64,000 nucleotides of DNA from Deinococcus sp. AB2017081. GTDB taxonomy: Bacteria; Deinococcota; Deinococci; Deinococcales; Deinococcaceae. The DNA is taken from assembly GCF_034440735.1 (NCBI RefSeq), contig NZ_CP140098.1, positions 3,391,501-3,455,500 on the forward strand, read 5' to 3'. Below are positions 1-11,868 of this stretch, one piece after another. The notes beneath the pieces were generated by a model. That model saw only the letters and a list, made by a program, of their open reading frames with translations, had not been told where the DNA came from and did no database searches. Position 1 is the stretch's first letter, and every line of letters starts with the position of its first letter. Made by a program: the position numbers and the translations under genes.

Positions 1-3097
<3,097 letters not shown>

Positions 3098-3101
<4 letters not shown>

Positions 3102-3889
3102 TCACGACCCTCCACGACCTGCAGCCCGCATTTCATACGTGGCTGGACGAGTGGCACGCAGCCCAAGGCTTCGAGTCCGACTACCGAGTGCTGGCGGACA
3201 CGCTGGGCCTGACGGTCAAGGCGGCGACGAGGTCGATGTACGATGCGGCAACCCAAACGATCTACATCGAGCGCAATCTACATCCACTCAGGGAGCGTCA
3301 CGAAGGCCTGCACGAAGTCACGCACCACCTGTTTCAGACGGCGCAGGCCGGCGCGTTCCACCGGGCCGCCCAGCAGCTCGGGAAGGCCCTGAAGTCGCGC
3401 CAGGACGCGGAGGAAGGCATTGTTCAAGAGGCCAGCTGGCGTCTGTTGATGCCACCCCACCGCGTGAACGAGGTCTGCCGCGTCACGACGACCGATGTGG
3501 AGGCGATGGTGCAGCTCGCCCGCATGTGCCGTGCCTCCTTCGAGTTCGCGGCATGGCGCGTGGCGGGCACCCTCACCCGCCCGGTGCGCGGCGTGGTGTT
3601 GGATTCCCGTGGCTGGGTATTGGCCAGCTTCGGCAATAACGTGGGCACCGCGAAGTACACGCCGGGTCGGGGCTTCTTCGTAGACGCCATGCACCCGCTG
3701 CAGCAGATCACCGAGACCAATCAGGTCGTCGAGTTCAAGGCAGCGATTCCATTTAAGCGCGGCCGCGTGGGCTGGCGCGTGTCGATGGAGGCTTGGAAGG
3801 ACTCGAAGCGCTTTCAGACGCTGGCGGTGTTCGACACGCGGATCAGCAAGAACCACGGCATGGAGCCGCTATTGGAGGTAGATACATGA
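3098..3889 (+). CDS. ImmA/IrrE-family zinc metalloprotease-like protein
   Basis: 263 aa, starting at the ATG of an ATGA overlap with the methylase. Residues 68-72 read HEGLH, an HExxH zinc motif, and [10 protein letters not shown] near 110-119 matches the conserved second block of ImmA/IrrE peptidases that supplies the third ligand (E111 likely). The roughly 120-residue C-terminal extension is unassigned. In this family the protease typically cleaves a repressor or antitoxin; here it sits between a methylase and a HEPN protein, so a sensor or activator role in a defence operon is a reasonable inference. It is not the Deinococcus radiation-response gene irrE itself: both length and context differ. 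The ATGA junction at its own end couples it to the following gene. Confidence 0.8.
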
Positions 3890-4563
3890 CTCAACCCCAC
3901 TTACGAGGGAATAGGCGGGTGCCAAATGTTGACTTCACTCTGTACGATAGACTCCACCCGTATGGAAGAGAGCTGATTTTGGCGTGGTTTCGAAAAGCTG
4001 TTGATGGTATTGCAAGTGGGCAAGGCGACTCATTTGAGTCATTCATGTACACGTGGCTTTCACTAAATGCATGGGCCGCTTGTGTGACTGACGAGGATAG
4101 CGATTCACTCTGGCAGGCAGCAATCGGTAGAAATGAAGAATTGAGCAGAAATTTCATACTGCTTATGAACAACGATGAAGATTTTAGACAAAGCGTCACT
4201 CAGTTTTATGGCCACTGGCCGATATTCCAAGTAAAGAGCATAAGAGAACGCTACCCACGATACTTTCGATTCGACCAACAATCCACAAGGGAAGAGATGC
4301 GGGGGGTTCTTCTTAGGGCGAGAGTGCGCCATGACCCGTGGCCTTGGAATCCAACAGCAGCCGTTGAATGGGGAAGTGTCGTTTCTGTACTTTCCAGAGT
4401 ACGCAACAATCTATTCCATGGCCAAAAGTCTCCTTATGATGCGTCCGATCAGGAAATAGTCAGGGCATCGCTCAATGTGCTTGTGCTCTACATAGCTAAG
4501 ACCAATTTATACGGCATCTACAATATTAAAGAGATACTTACAAAGCTGGAAGGGGGAGAATAG
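3886..4563 (+). CDS. HEPN-motif protein, candidate RNase effector
   Basis: 225 aa; ATG in an ATGA overlap with the preceding gene, with a GGAGG ribosome binding site 8 bases upstream. Residues 173-178 are RNNLFH followed by GQ, an exact R-x4-H HEPN ribonuclease motif in a mostly helical protein; no transmembrane segment is seen. Many HEPN proteins cleave RNA as toxins or abortive-infection effectors. The gene is visibly lower in GC than the methylase and phospholipase-D genes around it, a sign of separate origin. No family name beyond HEPN is claimed. The stop is four bases before the next start, so the four genes form one coupled operon. Confidence 0.75.
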   Translation: MTQPHLRGNRRVPNVDFTLYDRLHPYGRELILAWFRKAVDGIASGQGDSFESFMYTWLSLNAWAACVTDEDSDSLWQAAIGRNEELSRNFILLMNNDEDFRQSVTQFYGHWPIFQVKSIRERYPRYFRFDQQSTREEMRGVLLRARVRHDPWPWNPTAAVEWGSVVSVLSRVRNNLFHGQKSPYDASDQEIVRASLNVLVLYIAKTNLYGIYNIKEILTKLEGGE

Positions 4564-4567
4564 GTGG

Positions 4568-5626
4568 ATGTGGAGTCCCTGGGATAAGGCCATTGGGCAG
4601 TTACAAAATTACGACGGCGACTGCTGGCTGGTTAGCCCCTACATCACCGTGGCACCGACTGCACTGGAAGGAATCGCCGGACTGGCCACTTTCACTTCGG
4701 TGAAAGTGCTGACCACCGCCGATCCGCAGGACTTTGCGCGGAGCAGCAGCAATCTCGGCGTGCTACAGGACATGGCAGGGCGAGGCGCAGACGTCCGGGC
4801 CCGCAACCGCCTGCACGCCAAGCTGTACCTCCGCCGTCAGGGCAATGCGGCCGTCGGCTGGCTCGGCTCAGCAAACCTCACCGACCGGGCGCGGCACACC
4901 AACCAAGAGGTAATGTCTGGCCCACAGGTTCTGGACAAGGCGTTTCTGCAGAAGCTCGACCGGCTGTGGGACGATGCCAAGCGGCTAACCCCAGAGATAC
5001 TCAAACAGCTCGAACGGCAGGTCGTGGAAGAACAGGCCAACATCCAGGCCCAGAAAGCCATGCTGGCCGATGTCGTCGTCCTCAGCATCGAAGACCGCAA
5101 GGCCGGCAAGCAGTTCGACATCAAGCACTCTCTCCTCAAACTCGGCATCGACAAGGAAATGGCCCGCAACATCCGTACCCCTGCCGTGTCGTTCATTGAT
5201 GCCGAGTACCGGGATCAGCTACAGGACTGGCGGCAAGAGCAGATCGACCGCCTGACCCGTGGAAAGCCGCCGCTGATGGTTCGGCTCCCCGGCGGCAACA
5301 CGCTGTATGCCTGTGTACGGCGAAATCTTCCTGACGTCCAGAATTCCCTGTACACGCTGGATCAGCAGGGCGCGGCCCGCCTGAACCAACTCCACGCTGG
5401 TTCGAGAAACGACCTGAAGAAGAAGTTCATCTCGCATCTCGACGTATGGCGCAAGGCATGCGGTGCCCAGATTGATAAGAAGATCGTCGCCGAGGTGTTC
5501 GTGAAGGCGTACGAAGAGTTCGACAAGTACATTGCGACGGATGCCTTCGGTGTGGATTTCACGCTGCTGGTGCCGGTGATGACGGATGACCGGAACCACC
5601 CTGGTACAAGGTGCTCAAAACGGTGA
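4568..5626 (+). CDS. Phospholipase D-like (HKD) nuclease-family protein
   Basis: 352 aa, ATG after a GGGGGAG ribosome binding site (4552-4558). The N-terminal half is a PLD fold: HAK at residues 83-85 in HAKLYLRR, then GSAN at 100-103 and E114, which together make one HxK...GSxN half-site as in single-domain PLD nucleases that dimerise. The C-terminal 200 residues are unassigned, with a coiled-coil-like stretch around 130-160. DrmC of DISARM is a PLD-family protein next to an adenine methylase, which makes DISARM-like function a hypothesis; DrmA and DrmB are not seen downstream. The 232 bases after it contain no gene. Confidence 0.82.
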   Translation: MWSPWDKAIGQLQNYDGDCWLVSPYITVAPTALEGIAGLATFTSVKVLTTADPQDFARSSSNLGVLQDMAGRGADVRARNRLHAKLYLRRQGNAAVGWLGSANLTDRARHTNQEVMSGPQVLDKAFLQKLDRLWDDAKRLTPEILKQLERQVVEEQANIQAQKAMLADVVVLSIEDRKAGKQFDIKHSLLKLGIDKEMARNIRTPAVSFIDAEYRDQLQDWRQEQIDRLTRGKPPLMVRLPGGNTLYACVRRNLPDVQNSLYTLDQQGAARLNQLHAGSRNDLKKKFISHLDVWRKACGAQIDKKIVAEVFVKAYEEFDKYIATDAFGVDFTLLVPVMTDDRNHPGTRCSKR

Positions 5627-5845
5627 GCAGCGCGCCCCGGCCGATGCTCTTTCCAGCCTGACGAGATCGCCGAGGATAAAGAACGAAAAACAGCCAGCTG
5701 AATGCCTCGCTGCCACACCATGCCAAGGGAATGGGCGTCACCGGGTTTATTGGGAACAGCATAAGTCGAAGCGGATGGAGGGCCTGAGCGATCCCAGGAC
5801 TGCACTTCACGGTACCAGACGACAAACCAGAGCCGGTTCGTGCAA

Positions 5846-5851
5846 TAGAAT
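5846..5851 (+). promoter_or_regulatory. -10 box of the protease gene (leaderless)
   Basis: TAGAAT lies seven bases before the GTG at 5859. No convincing -35 is seen. The spacing matches other leaderless starts in the window and supports the GTG over the ATG at 5934. Confidence 0.5.
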
Positions 5852-5858
5852 CCGAACT

Positions 5859-6842
5859 GTGCCAAAGCCCAAGAAAACCAAGGCGGCTCAGAAAGCTGCC
5901 AAGAAACGCAAGGCGGAAAAGGCAAAGGCTAGAATGATAACCCGTTCCGTGAACGTTCCCGCCGCCCTCGACGCCCCTGAGACACGCTGGGTTGTACCTT
6001 TAATCGCTACAGATAATGAAACACAAAAACGCCATGCTGTGGGAACCGCTTTTTTTATTGCCCCTGATATACTGCTGACTGCATGGCACAATATACCTTC
6101 ACTTATCTCCAACATTGTGGATAATCCTGATATCGAGAGAGATTCCTTCAAATGGCCCGAATCCGAAGTGCTAGACTTTATGACTATCTCAGTTTTGCAA
6201 ATTATCGAGGGCGGCTATGGCTTACGACGCGAAGTTAGACAGGTACATCGATCACGCTTCAGTAATGATATAGCTATATTGCGTGTGTGGCGTGATGAAA
6301 CCGTACCATCGAACACTCCAATTGAATTTGCCTCATTGGATGCCGACCCGCCCTTAATCGGTGAGCGAATCAGGGCGTTTGGTTACGCTGCTTCAATTGC
6401 CCATGACGGATTGACTGCTGATGGTCTGCTTCTGCTTGGCCATGACCCAAGGCTGGCCTCTGGCAACGTTAAAGAAATCAACGAGCAGGGCTTTGGCTCA
6501 GTGCGCCCCTTTCCATACTTTGACGTGGAGGCCGATTTTATGCCTGGAATGAGCGGCGGCCCTGTAAATAATCTTCAAGGCCGTGTCTGTGGGGTTGTGT
6601 CGAGGGGCATGGGCGGCGTTCCACCAAGAAGTTATGCTGCCTGTATCTGGCCTATTTTGGGAGAGCAGATTCAATGGGAAGATTTTAATGGTGGTGAACC
6701 CTTTAGAATCATGGATTTAGTGCGGCAGAACGCACCCGGTCAAGATCACCCATACATAAGAATGGCAAGCTTTCAAAACTACCAAGTGGGCATGAATGAA
6801 GCGACTCAGCTTCCTATGGAAGTACGTAGGAGGTTAGATTAA
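5859..6842 (+). CDS. Trypsin-like serine protease in defence island
   Basis: 327 aa from GTG 5859. A lysine-rich basic tail (residues 2-25) precedes a chymotrypsin-fold domain with a complete triad: H77 in LLTAWHNI, D137 in SNDIAIL and S232 in PGMSGGPV. There is no signal peptide, so it probably acts in the cytoplasm. Trypsin-like domains are known as proteolytic effectors in several anti-phage systems. It is separated from the coupled operon by 232 bases and has its own -10 box. GC content is low relative to the chromosome, like the HEPN gene. Either an independent island passenger or an effector arm of the same system; the sequence does not decide. The next gene is convergent. Confidence 0.8.
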   Translation: MPKPKKTKAAQKAAKKRKAEKAKARMITRSVNVPAALDAPETRWVVPLIATDNETQKRHAVGTAFFIAPDILLTAWHNIPSLISNIVDNPDIERDSFKWPESEVLDFMTISVLQIIEGGYGLRREVRQVHRSRFSNDIAILRVWRDETVPSNTPIEFASLDADPPLIGERIRAFGYAASIAHDGLTADGLLLLGHDPRLASGNVKEINEQGFGSVRPFPYFDVEADFMPGMSGGPVNNLQGRVCGVVSRGMGGVPPRSYAACIWPILGEQIQWEDFNGGEPFRIMDLVRQNAPGQDHPYIRMASFQNYQVGMNEATQLPMEVRRRLD

Positions 6843-6853
6843 TGACGCACTGA

Positions 6854-7390
6854 TCAGCGCAGCCGCTCCCAGGCATTCTCGGCCGCCGCGTACGTCCCTT
6901 TGCCGACGTCAATGCGCATGTTCGGAGCCATTTCTACTGGGGTCATGATGAACACGCGCGTGGGCTGCCCGTGCACGGACTTGCACACGAAGGCCATGAA
7001 GTCTGCGTCCTTGGCGTAGTTTTTGCGCTGCGTAGGGTTGGTGAATCTCCCCTTGCGGGTCGCCGACGTCGAGAACTTGAATACGCCAGGATCCTCGGTG
7101 TCGCGACCGGTCTTGACCTCAACCCGGTGGCCATTGATGCGGACGTCAAAGGGGGAAAGCCATTCGGCCGGGCGATCGGCCGTGAAGCCCATGGACTGCG
7201 CAAGCTGCGTTACCAGCTGCTCGCCTTCTCGTCCGAGCACGACGTTGGGGGCGTTGACCGGCAGGTTCTGGGCGCGGCGAAAATTGGCGACAGTGCGAGC
7301 GCTGACGCAGAGTTTTCCAGCGATCTGCACGTCGTTGCACCCCTGTGAATGGTAGTGGCGGATGCGAGCGTCTCGGGTGGCTGTGGGCAT
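6854..7390 (-). CDS. HTH plus PD-(D/E)XK nuclease-like protein
   Basis: 178 aa, ATG preceded by TTGGAG. Residues 17-46 form a helix-turn-helix (DVQIAGKLCVSARTVANFRR). The rest looks like a PD-(D/E)XK nuclease: an acidic residue around 55-57, D82 in PFDV and EVK at 91-93, followed by basic residues. The role would be DNA binding and cleavage, for example a homing, restriction or element-maintenance nuclease. The HTH closely resembles the small stand-alone HTH protein encoded just upstream on the same strand (ARTVANFRR against TRTVANLRR, then LPVN in both). Nuclease activity is inferred from the motif only. Confidence 0.65.
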   Translation of the reverse strand: MPTATRDARIRHYHSQGCNDVQIAGKLCVSARTVANFRRAQNLPVNAPNVVLGREGEQLVTQLAQSMGFTADRPAEWLSPFDVRINGHRVEVKTGRDTEDPGVFKFSTSATRKGRFTNPTQRKNYAKDADFMAFVCKSVHGQPTRVFIMTPVEMAPNMRIDVGKGTYAAAENAWERLR

Positions 7391-7446
7391 GGGGCTCCAA
7401 TAGAAACAGGCCGCGCGGGGCGGCCTGCTGGTCGAGTGATGAATGT

Positions 7447-7656
7447 TCAGGGCTGATGCTGCCTGGGTTTACGGTTGACGGGCAGACCCTCTTCGCGGCG
7501 GAGATTGGCGACCGTCCGGGTGCAGACGCCGAGCAGCGCGGCGATGGTGTGGTCATCGTCGCCGATGCCGTGCAAGAGCACGACCAGGGTCTTCCGAAAT
7601 TCGCGCAGGGACGCCCGGTGGCCATGGCCACCGGGCAGGGGAATGGGAGGGGTCAT
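7447..7656 (-). CDS. Small HTH DNA-binding protein
   Basis: 69 aa from the ATG at 7656, which has GGAG upstream; longer in-frame starts to 7767 lack support. The bulk of the protein is one helix-turn-helix (HTIAALLGVCTRTVANLRRE) ending in EGLPVNRK, nearly the same as the HTH of the neighbouring nuclease-like protein. It could be a stand-alone regulator that competes for the site recognised by the nuclease fusion, or a remnant of a second fusion. Both genes read on the minus strand, 56 bases apart. Confidence 0.6.
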   Translation of the reverse strand: MTPPIPLPGGHGHRASLREFRKTLVVLLHGIGDDDHTIAALLGVCTRTVANLRREEGLPVNRKPRQHQP

Positions 7657-7809
7657 GGTGGACTCCGTGATGGGTTTCGCGGCGGCGGAGGTCACAAGGC
7701 CGAAACGCCCTAGTCTGGGCCGCCCCGCACGCGCGTATGTGGAAAGAACGTAGAGAAATGGTGGCACGCCGCAGAACAGACGGCACCGTTCACCGGATGT
7801 GACGTGCAG

Positions 7810-9780
7810 CTATCGGTACACTTGCTCGAACATTGCGCGCGCATCAACACCTGGCCGGATCCAGACTTTGGTGCTCAGGCTGTGACCGGCCGCCACCTTG
7901 CGCCGCTCCACTGACCCAGTCCCGAATCCGGCAGCCCTCAACAGGTCATCCAACGGACTTGCCGGCTTTGCGAATGCCTGGACGTCCCGGAACCGCCGCA
8001 GAGTGCCATGCCGCAGCCAATGGTCAAGTTCCGAACCCAATGGAGGTGGAGTCCGGTGAAGCGCTTCTGCCAGGGCCGCACGGTGGCGCCGCAAACTCTC
8101 CTCTGCCTTGTCAGGATCACCGCGACGATGCTTCAGCAGACCGAGCACCGCGTACACGCTGCTAAACACCCCACCCAGGGTGGACTCCATCTCCTCGGCC
8201 AGGCACAGGACAGCGTCCCGCCAACGCGGATGACGGCTACGCCACGTGAACGACAGCTTCGGCACATACGGTGTCACCTTACACCCGCGCTCGATCAAGG
8301 ACGGGCGTGGCCAGTAGCCCAGGATGATACGGGGCCTGCATTCACACTGCTCCGGATAGATCGCCTGGCGGCTACGGTGCATCAACTGAAGGTGCTCCGA
8401 GTCTTCCAGCCAATCCTGCGTTCGCTGCCGGGCCTCGGCATCATCCGGATACAGGGCCGCCATCGTGCCAAGGGAATGTCGGAGTGGAAGCCTTGGTTGT
8501 TTCAGCATGAAGAGGGTCGTGCCTTCGAAGGTGTTCAGGCCCCGACCGGCGTAATGGTGCAGGTACAGCGGCATCGTCGTGATCCCGTGATAGACCGCGG
8601 CTTCCGACAGTGCACGCATCCATGGGCCCTCCGGGTCGCGCTGCGCCTTGGACGTGATGATCGTGATCTGGCGGTCTCTCTGGTGCTGCAGCACCTCCTC
8701 GGCGATGTGGAGGCACTTCGCGAACTGCGTGGGTTTCACCATGTTCAGGTCATCGAGATGCAGCTCCGGGGCCACCTGTACCTCCAACGGCCGGCCATCC
8801 TCCGACGGTTCGATAGGGTGAATCAGGTGGCCCGGAAACACAGCTCCATAGAGCGTTTCGTCCGCATACGCGTCAAGGATCAATGTCGGGGGGAGGCCGT
8901 GCAGTGGGAGCAGCACGTGGCCGTAGAAGCGCGGTGCCTGGATCCCTCCGGAACGCAGGATGTTCCAGGACAGGCCAAACCGGTAATGGTTGCGTTCCGG
9001 GTGCGCCACATCGTTGCGGAACGCGCCGAACCAGTCATCGGTCAGGTATGGGCTCAGCGTGCGCAGCTGCTCCTCGAAGGCGGCCCAGTCTGAGTCCCGC
9101 CAGTGCGAACCGATCGCCTGCAGGAAGGCTGAGCCAGTGAAGTAGTGTTGCTCGGCGAGCCGGCGCACGTCGGTCGGTGCCTGAACCGTGGCGGGCGGCG
9201 GGGTGCCAAGTACCTGAGCGAGCCGCGCACAGATTGCACTGTGCCGGCCGAAGGTCTCCAAGTTCGGCAGACGGATCTGCTGATCCTGCACCAGGCCAGA
9301 CAGCGGAAACTCGTCGATGACGAGCAGGTCAGCTTTCAGAGCCCGGAGAAGACCATGGCGGTCGTAGATATGCGCCAGGTGCGCGAAGGAGATGACCTTC
9401 ACCTCGGGCTTGTCACTCCATTCAAGCTGCCGCACGTATTCAGGCATGCCCAGGGTGTGCTTTTTGCCCTTCACCAACGTGCAAGCCACGCCAGCCTGTT
9501 CGAATTGTTCAACCGCTTCCCTCGCCAGCGCATGCTCGCCAATCGTGGAATGGACAGCCCACAGCACCCGCTTCCGGCGGCCGGATTTCAGCTCCTTGAT
9601 TACCGCCTGGCGGGTGTGCACACTCTTTTTGTGCCCAGGTGGACGGCGCAGGATGTGGATGCCGGGCTTGATCGGCAGAACTGGCAAGATCGCCGCAGCG
9701 TCAGGGTTTACCCGCCCCTGCGCCAGTGGACAGTTCCTGTTCCCTGGATACAGTACTGGTGCATCGGAGATCGAGGTCAT
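7810..9780 (-). CDS. Helicase-like ATPase with degenerate Walker A, mobile-element protein
   Basis: 656 aa from ATG 9780; the frame stays open to 10209, but the upstream part is low-complexity and has no convincing start. RRPPGHKKS (residues 45-53) sits where helicase motif I (PPGxGKS) would be, with the glycine before the lysine replaced. LLVIDEF about 110 residues later resembles motif II, and a late RGLNTFEGTTLFML segment resembles C-terminal helicase motifs. It is probably a superfamily 1/2-type protein used in replication or transfer of the integrated element. I do not recognise the precise family. No good ribosome binding site precedes the chosen start. Confidence 0.55.
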   Translation of the reverse strand: MTSISDAPVLYPGNRNCPLAQGRVNPDAAAILPVLPIKPGIHILRRPPGHKKSVHTRQAVIKELKSGRRKRVLWAVHSTIGEHALAREAVEQFEQAGVACTLVKGKKHTLGMPEYVRQLEWSDKPEVKVISFAHLAHIYDRHGLLRALKADLLVIDEFPLSGLVQDQQIRLPNLETFGRHSAICARLAQVLGTPPPATVQAPTDVRRLAEQHYFTGSAFLQAIGSHWRDSDWAAFEEQLRTLSPYLTDDWFGAFRNDVAHPERNHYRFGLSWNILRSGGIQAPRFYGHVLLPLHGLPPTLILDAYADETLYGAVFPGHLIHPIEPSEDGRPLEVQVAPELHLDDLNMVKPTQFAKCLHIAEEVLQHQRDRQITIITSKAQRDPEGPWMRALSEAAVYHGITTMPLYLHHYAGRGLNTFEGTTLFMLKQPRLPLRHSLGTMAALYPDDAEARQRTQDWLEDSEHLQLMHRSRQAIYPEQCECRPRIILGYWPRPSLIERGCKVTPYVPKLSFTWRSRHPRWRDAVLCLAEEMESTLGGVFSSVYAVLGLLKHRRGDPDKAEESLRRHRAALAEALHRTPPPLGSELDHWLRHGTLRRFRDVQAFAKPASPLDDLLRAAGFGTGSVERRKVAAGHSLSTKVWIRPGVDARAMFEQVYR

Positions 9781-10781
9781 ATCTGAAACTGTCCACAGAT
9801 GACCACACCTTGCCAGGACAGAGGGATGGTTGTCGCTTAGTGATGTCTGACACGGTGAATTCTGTGGTGCCAGCTGGCACCGTTCGGGGCTGGGCGGCGG
9901 AGCAGGTTCGGGATACGAGAGACGCGGTGCAGTCATTTGCGCATTCCCGATTGCGCGAAGCGCCCCGAGGACAGCGCGACGCAACGCGGAGTGCTGGACG
10001 AGGCAGGTGAACGACGACGGACGGGTTTCATAGCGAACCTCCAAGAGTTCAGGGGAATTGCCTGAGCGGCAATCCCCCTGTCGCCCTGACGGGCGTGACG
10101 AAGATGAACGGTGTGAACGGGTGGCGAGCGAGGACGTGCCGAAGGGCACTGGCCCTCTCCCCCACTGCTGGGCCGCGGCAGCGGCCGGTCTGCCGGCTTC
10201 AACATCCACAGGCCTAACCTTGATGGCGTCCGGTCACCCGGCCGATCCCCAGAACGGCCCTCCCCGAGCACAGGTGACTTCACCCCTCCTAAGTGACAGC
10301 ACGCCCTGAACTGAGCCGGACGTCCCGTGGTGGCCGGCCCCTCCACCCTGCTGGCTGCGGCAGCAGCCGACGTGCCGACCAGGACACCAGGCCCTGAACG
10401 TCACGCCGCATCAGAGTCGCCAAGATCAGCCGGACGGGGTGATCCCACCCTTCCCGCGCGGCAGCGCGGAGCGTCCCGGCCAGACCCCATGCCACCTCAG
10501 CACCAGCCCGGAGTTCACCTTCACTTCCAGGCTACAACCCCGGTTGTGGGGCTTGGTCGCCTCCGATGAGAGGCCGGCTGAAGACGGTCAGCGCAGCGCC
10601 CGGGTGGATCTGTCGAGCGTGGGTGCGGGCCCGACGTTCCCCACCGGGGGGCTTGTGGAGGCTCGCCGCACCAACCGAGGGGCGGGGGGCAGATTGTTAT
10701 CGAAGGACTGGCCTGCAGGGCGTAGGAGGTCGCTCAGCAGGAAAGAGAGATTGACCGGGATACGCCATCCATCTCGCCCCG
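9781..10781. other. About 1 kb without a supported gene inside the element
   Basis: Open frames here overlap in several directions with low-complexity Arg/Pro/Ser translations, as expected from high-GC non-coding DNA. Small palindromes are visible, for example ACAACC-CC-GGTTGT near 10532-10545. Between the helicase-like gene and the recombinase cassette, this is a plausible place for an element replication origin or cis site, but no iterons were recognised. Confidence 0.5.
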
Positions 10782-11012
10782 CTACGCGTCCCCATAGCGT
10801 CTGGCCTCGTCGTCAAGCAGTTCCTGCCCGAGCTGGATGAGCCGCGCAAAGTTCGCGGTCTGGAAGACGACCTTGTGAACCACGGTCGCTGTGGGATTCT
10901 TCTCATCGCCCTCGGCGAAGCACAGATTGAGCACGACCTCCCCGCGTTTCGCGTCCAGAAGGGTGAAATTGGCGTACGTCGGCGGAATGTGGCTGGGCAT
11001 GCGGATCTTCAT
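10782..11012 (-). CDS. Small DUF3467-like protein, recombinase cassette
   Basis: 76 aa, third gene of the recombinase cassette, starting in an ATGA overlap with the upstream recombinase-like gene. PPTYANFTLLD, a central VVLNLCF strand and HKVVFQTANFARLIQLGQEL resemble the DUF3467 pattern (YANF..., V..VV...A..L...L). Function is unknown. Translational coupling implies it is made in proportion to the recombinases and may assist or regulate them. The family link was made by eye and is tentative. Confidence 0.6.
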   Translation of the reverse strand: MKIRMPSHIPPTYANFTLLDAKRGEVVLNLCFAEGDEKNPTATVVHKVVFQTANFARLIQLGQELLDDEARRYGDA

Positions 11013-11866
11013 GATGGTCTCCGTGTGGTGAGGCTGAGGACGTACTGGGGGTTGAAGGGGGCGTCGGCCAGGAACAACAGGTTCGGCAGGCGCAGGTGGG
11101 CCAGCCGGAACGGCTGCTGCAGGCGGGATTCGATCAGGGCCTGGTCGACCTCGGATTCCTTCAGGGCGAGCAGCCGCAGGTGGGCGTACTGCAGCCGTCC
11201 GAAGCCGATGCCGGGCCGATGCGCGGCCGTTCCAGCCTCCCGGAGGGCGTGGGAGGCGGAGCGGAGGGTCAGGGGCATCGTGGTCGCGTCATGGAACAGG
11301 TACAGGGCCTTCTGGCGCCGGCGCAGGAACCACAGGCGCAGGGCAATACACGCCGGGTCGCTGAGACGCAGCACGACGTCCGGCCCACCATCCCGGCCGG
11401 GGAGGGTCAGGGAGCGGGTGGCGAGACTGACCTGCTCCTTCTTCAGGCCGATCAGCGTCTGGGCCTTCAGGCCCGTGTGGTAGACGAGATACGCCAGGGT
11501 GCGGATCCCTGGGTCGTCGATCGCCCGGAGCAGCCGCGCGATGTCGCCTTCGGTGAGCAGGTGTGGCCCATACACACTCCGCGGCAACGGGGGTACCAGC
11601 GCGGTCGAGGCCGGGATGTGCTGGTGGGCCCGCAGCCACGTCAGGATCTGCACCAGGCCCCGGGCGAGCCGGTAGGAGTCGTGACGCCCCCAGCGGCGGC
11701 CCTGGGTGAGCATGGCCCCGACGGCGGCCCCGTCGGCCCGGTAGGAGCCGGGGAGGCGGCGGAAGGCCGTCCACGCGTCCCGGAACAGCCGCTCGCCTTT
11801 CGGGCTGAGGCCGGACTGCTGGCGCTCGGCCAGAAACGCCTCGAAGTGCGTGTCGATCCGGGCCAT
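11009..11866 (-). CDS. Degenerate tyrosine recombinase-like protein
   Basis: 285 aa, starting two bases after the stop of the intact recombinase. The fold is recognisable: YHTGLKAQTLIGLKKEQV around 129-146 matches the TGLRxSE box, but the catalytic arginine is lysine (K134). The H-x-x-R box is reduced to YAHLRLL, and no clear GHxx...Y module is visible near the C-terminus. It is therefore probably inactive in strand cleavage and may serve as a structural partner or directionality factor of the preceding recombinase. Overlap with the small downstream gene keeps all three in one transcript. A divergent but active recombinase is the alternative. Confidence 0.75.
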   Translation of the reverse strand: MARIDTHFEAFLAERQQSGLSPKGERLFRDAWTAFRRLPGSYRADGAAVGAMLTQGRRWGRHDSYRLARGLVQILTWLRAHQHIPASTALVPPLPRSVYGPHLLTEGDIARLLRAIDDPGIRTLAYLVYHTGLKAQTLIGLKKEQVSLATRSLTLPGRDGGPDVVLRLSDPACIALRLWFLRRRQKALYLFHDATTMPLTLRSASHALREAGTAAHRPGIGFGRLQYAHLRLLALKESEVDQALIESRLQQPFRLAHLRLPNLLFLADAPFNPQYVLSLTTRRPS

Positions 11867-11868
11867 GC

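Noticed and set aside
10439..10840. 133-codon plus frame
   Set aside because: Basic, low-complexity translation and overlap with the DUF3467-like gene; no start signal.
11009..11866. Calling the second recombinase a pseudogene
   Set aside because: Its frame is intact and it is translationally coupled on both sides, so a maintained non-catalytic role is more likely.
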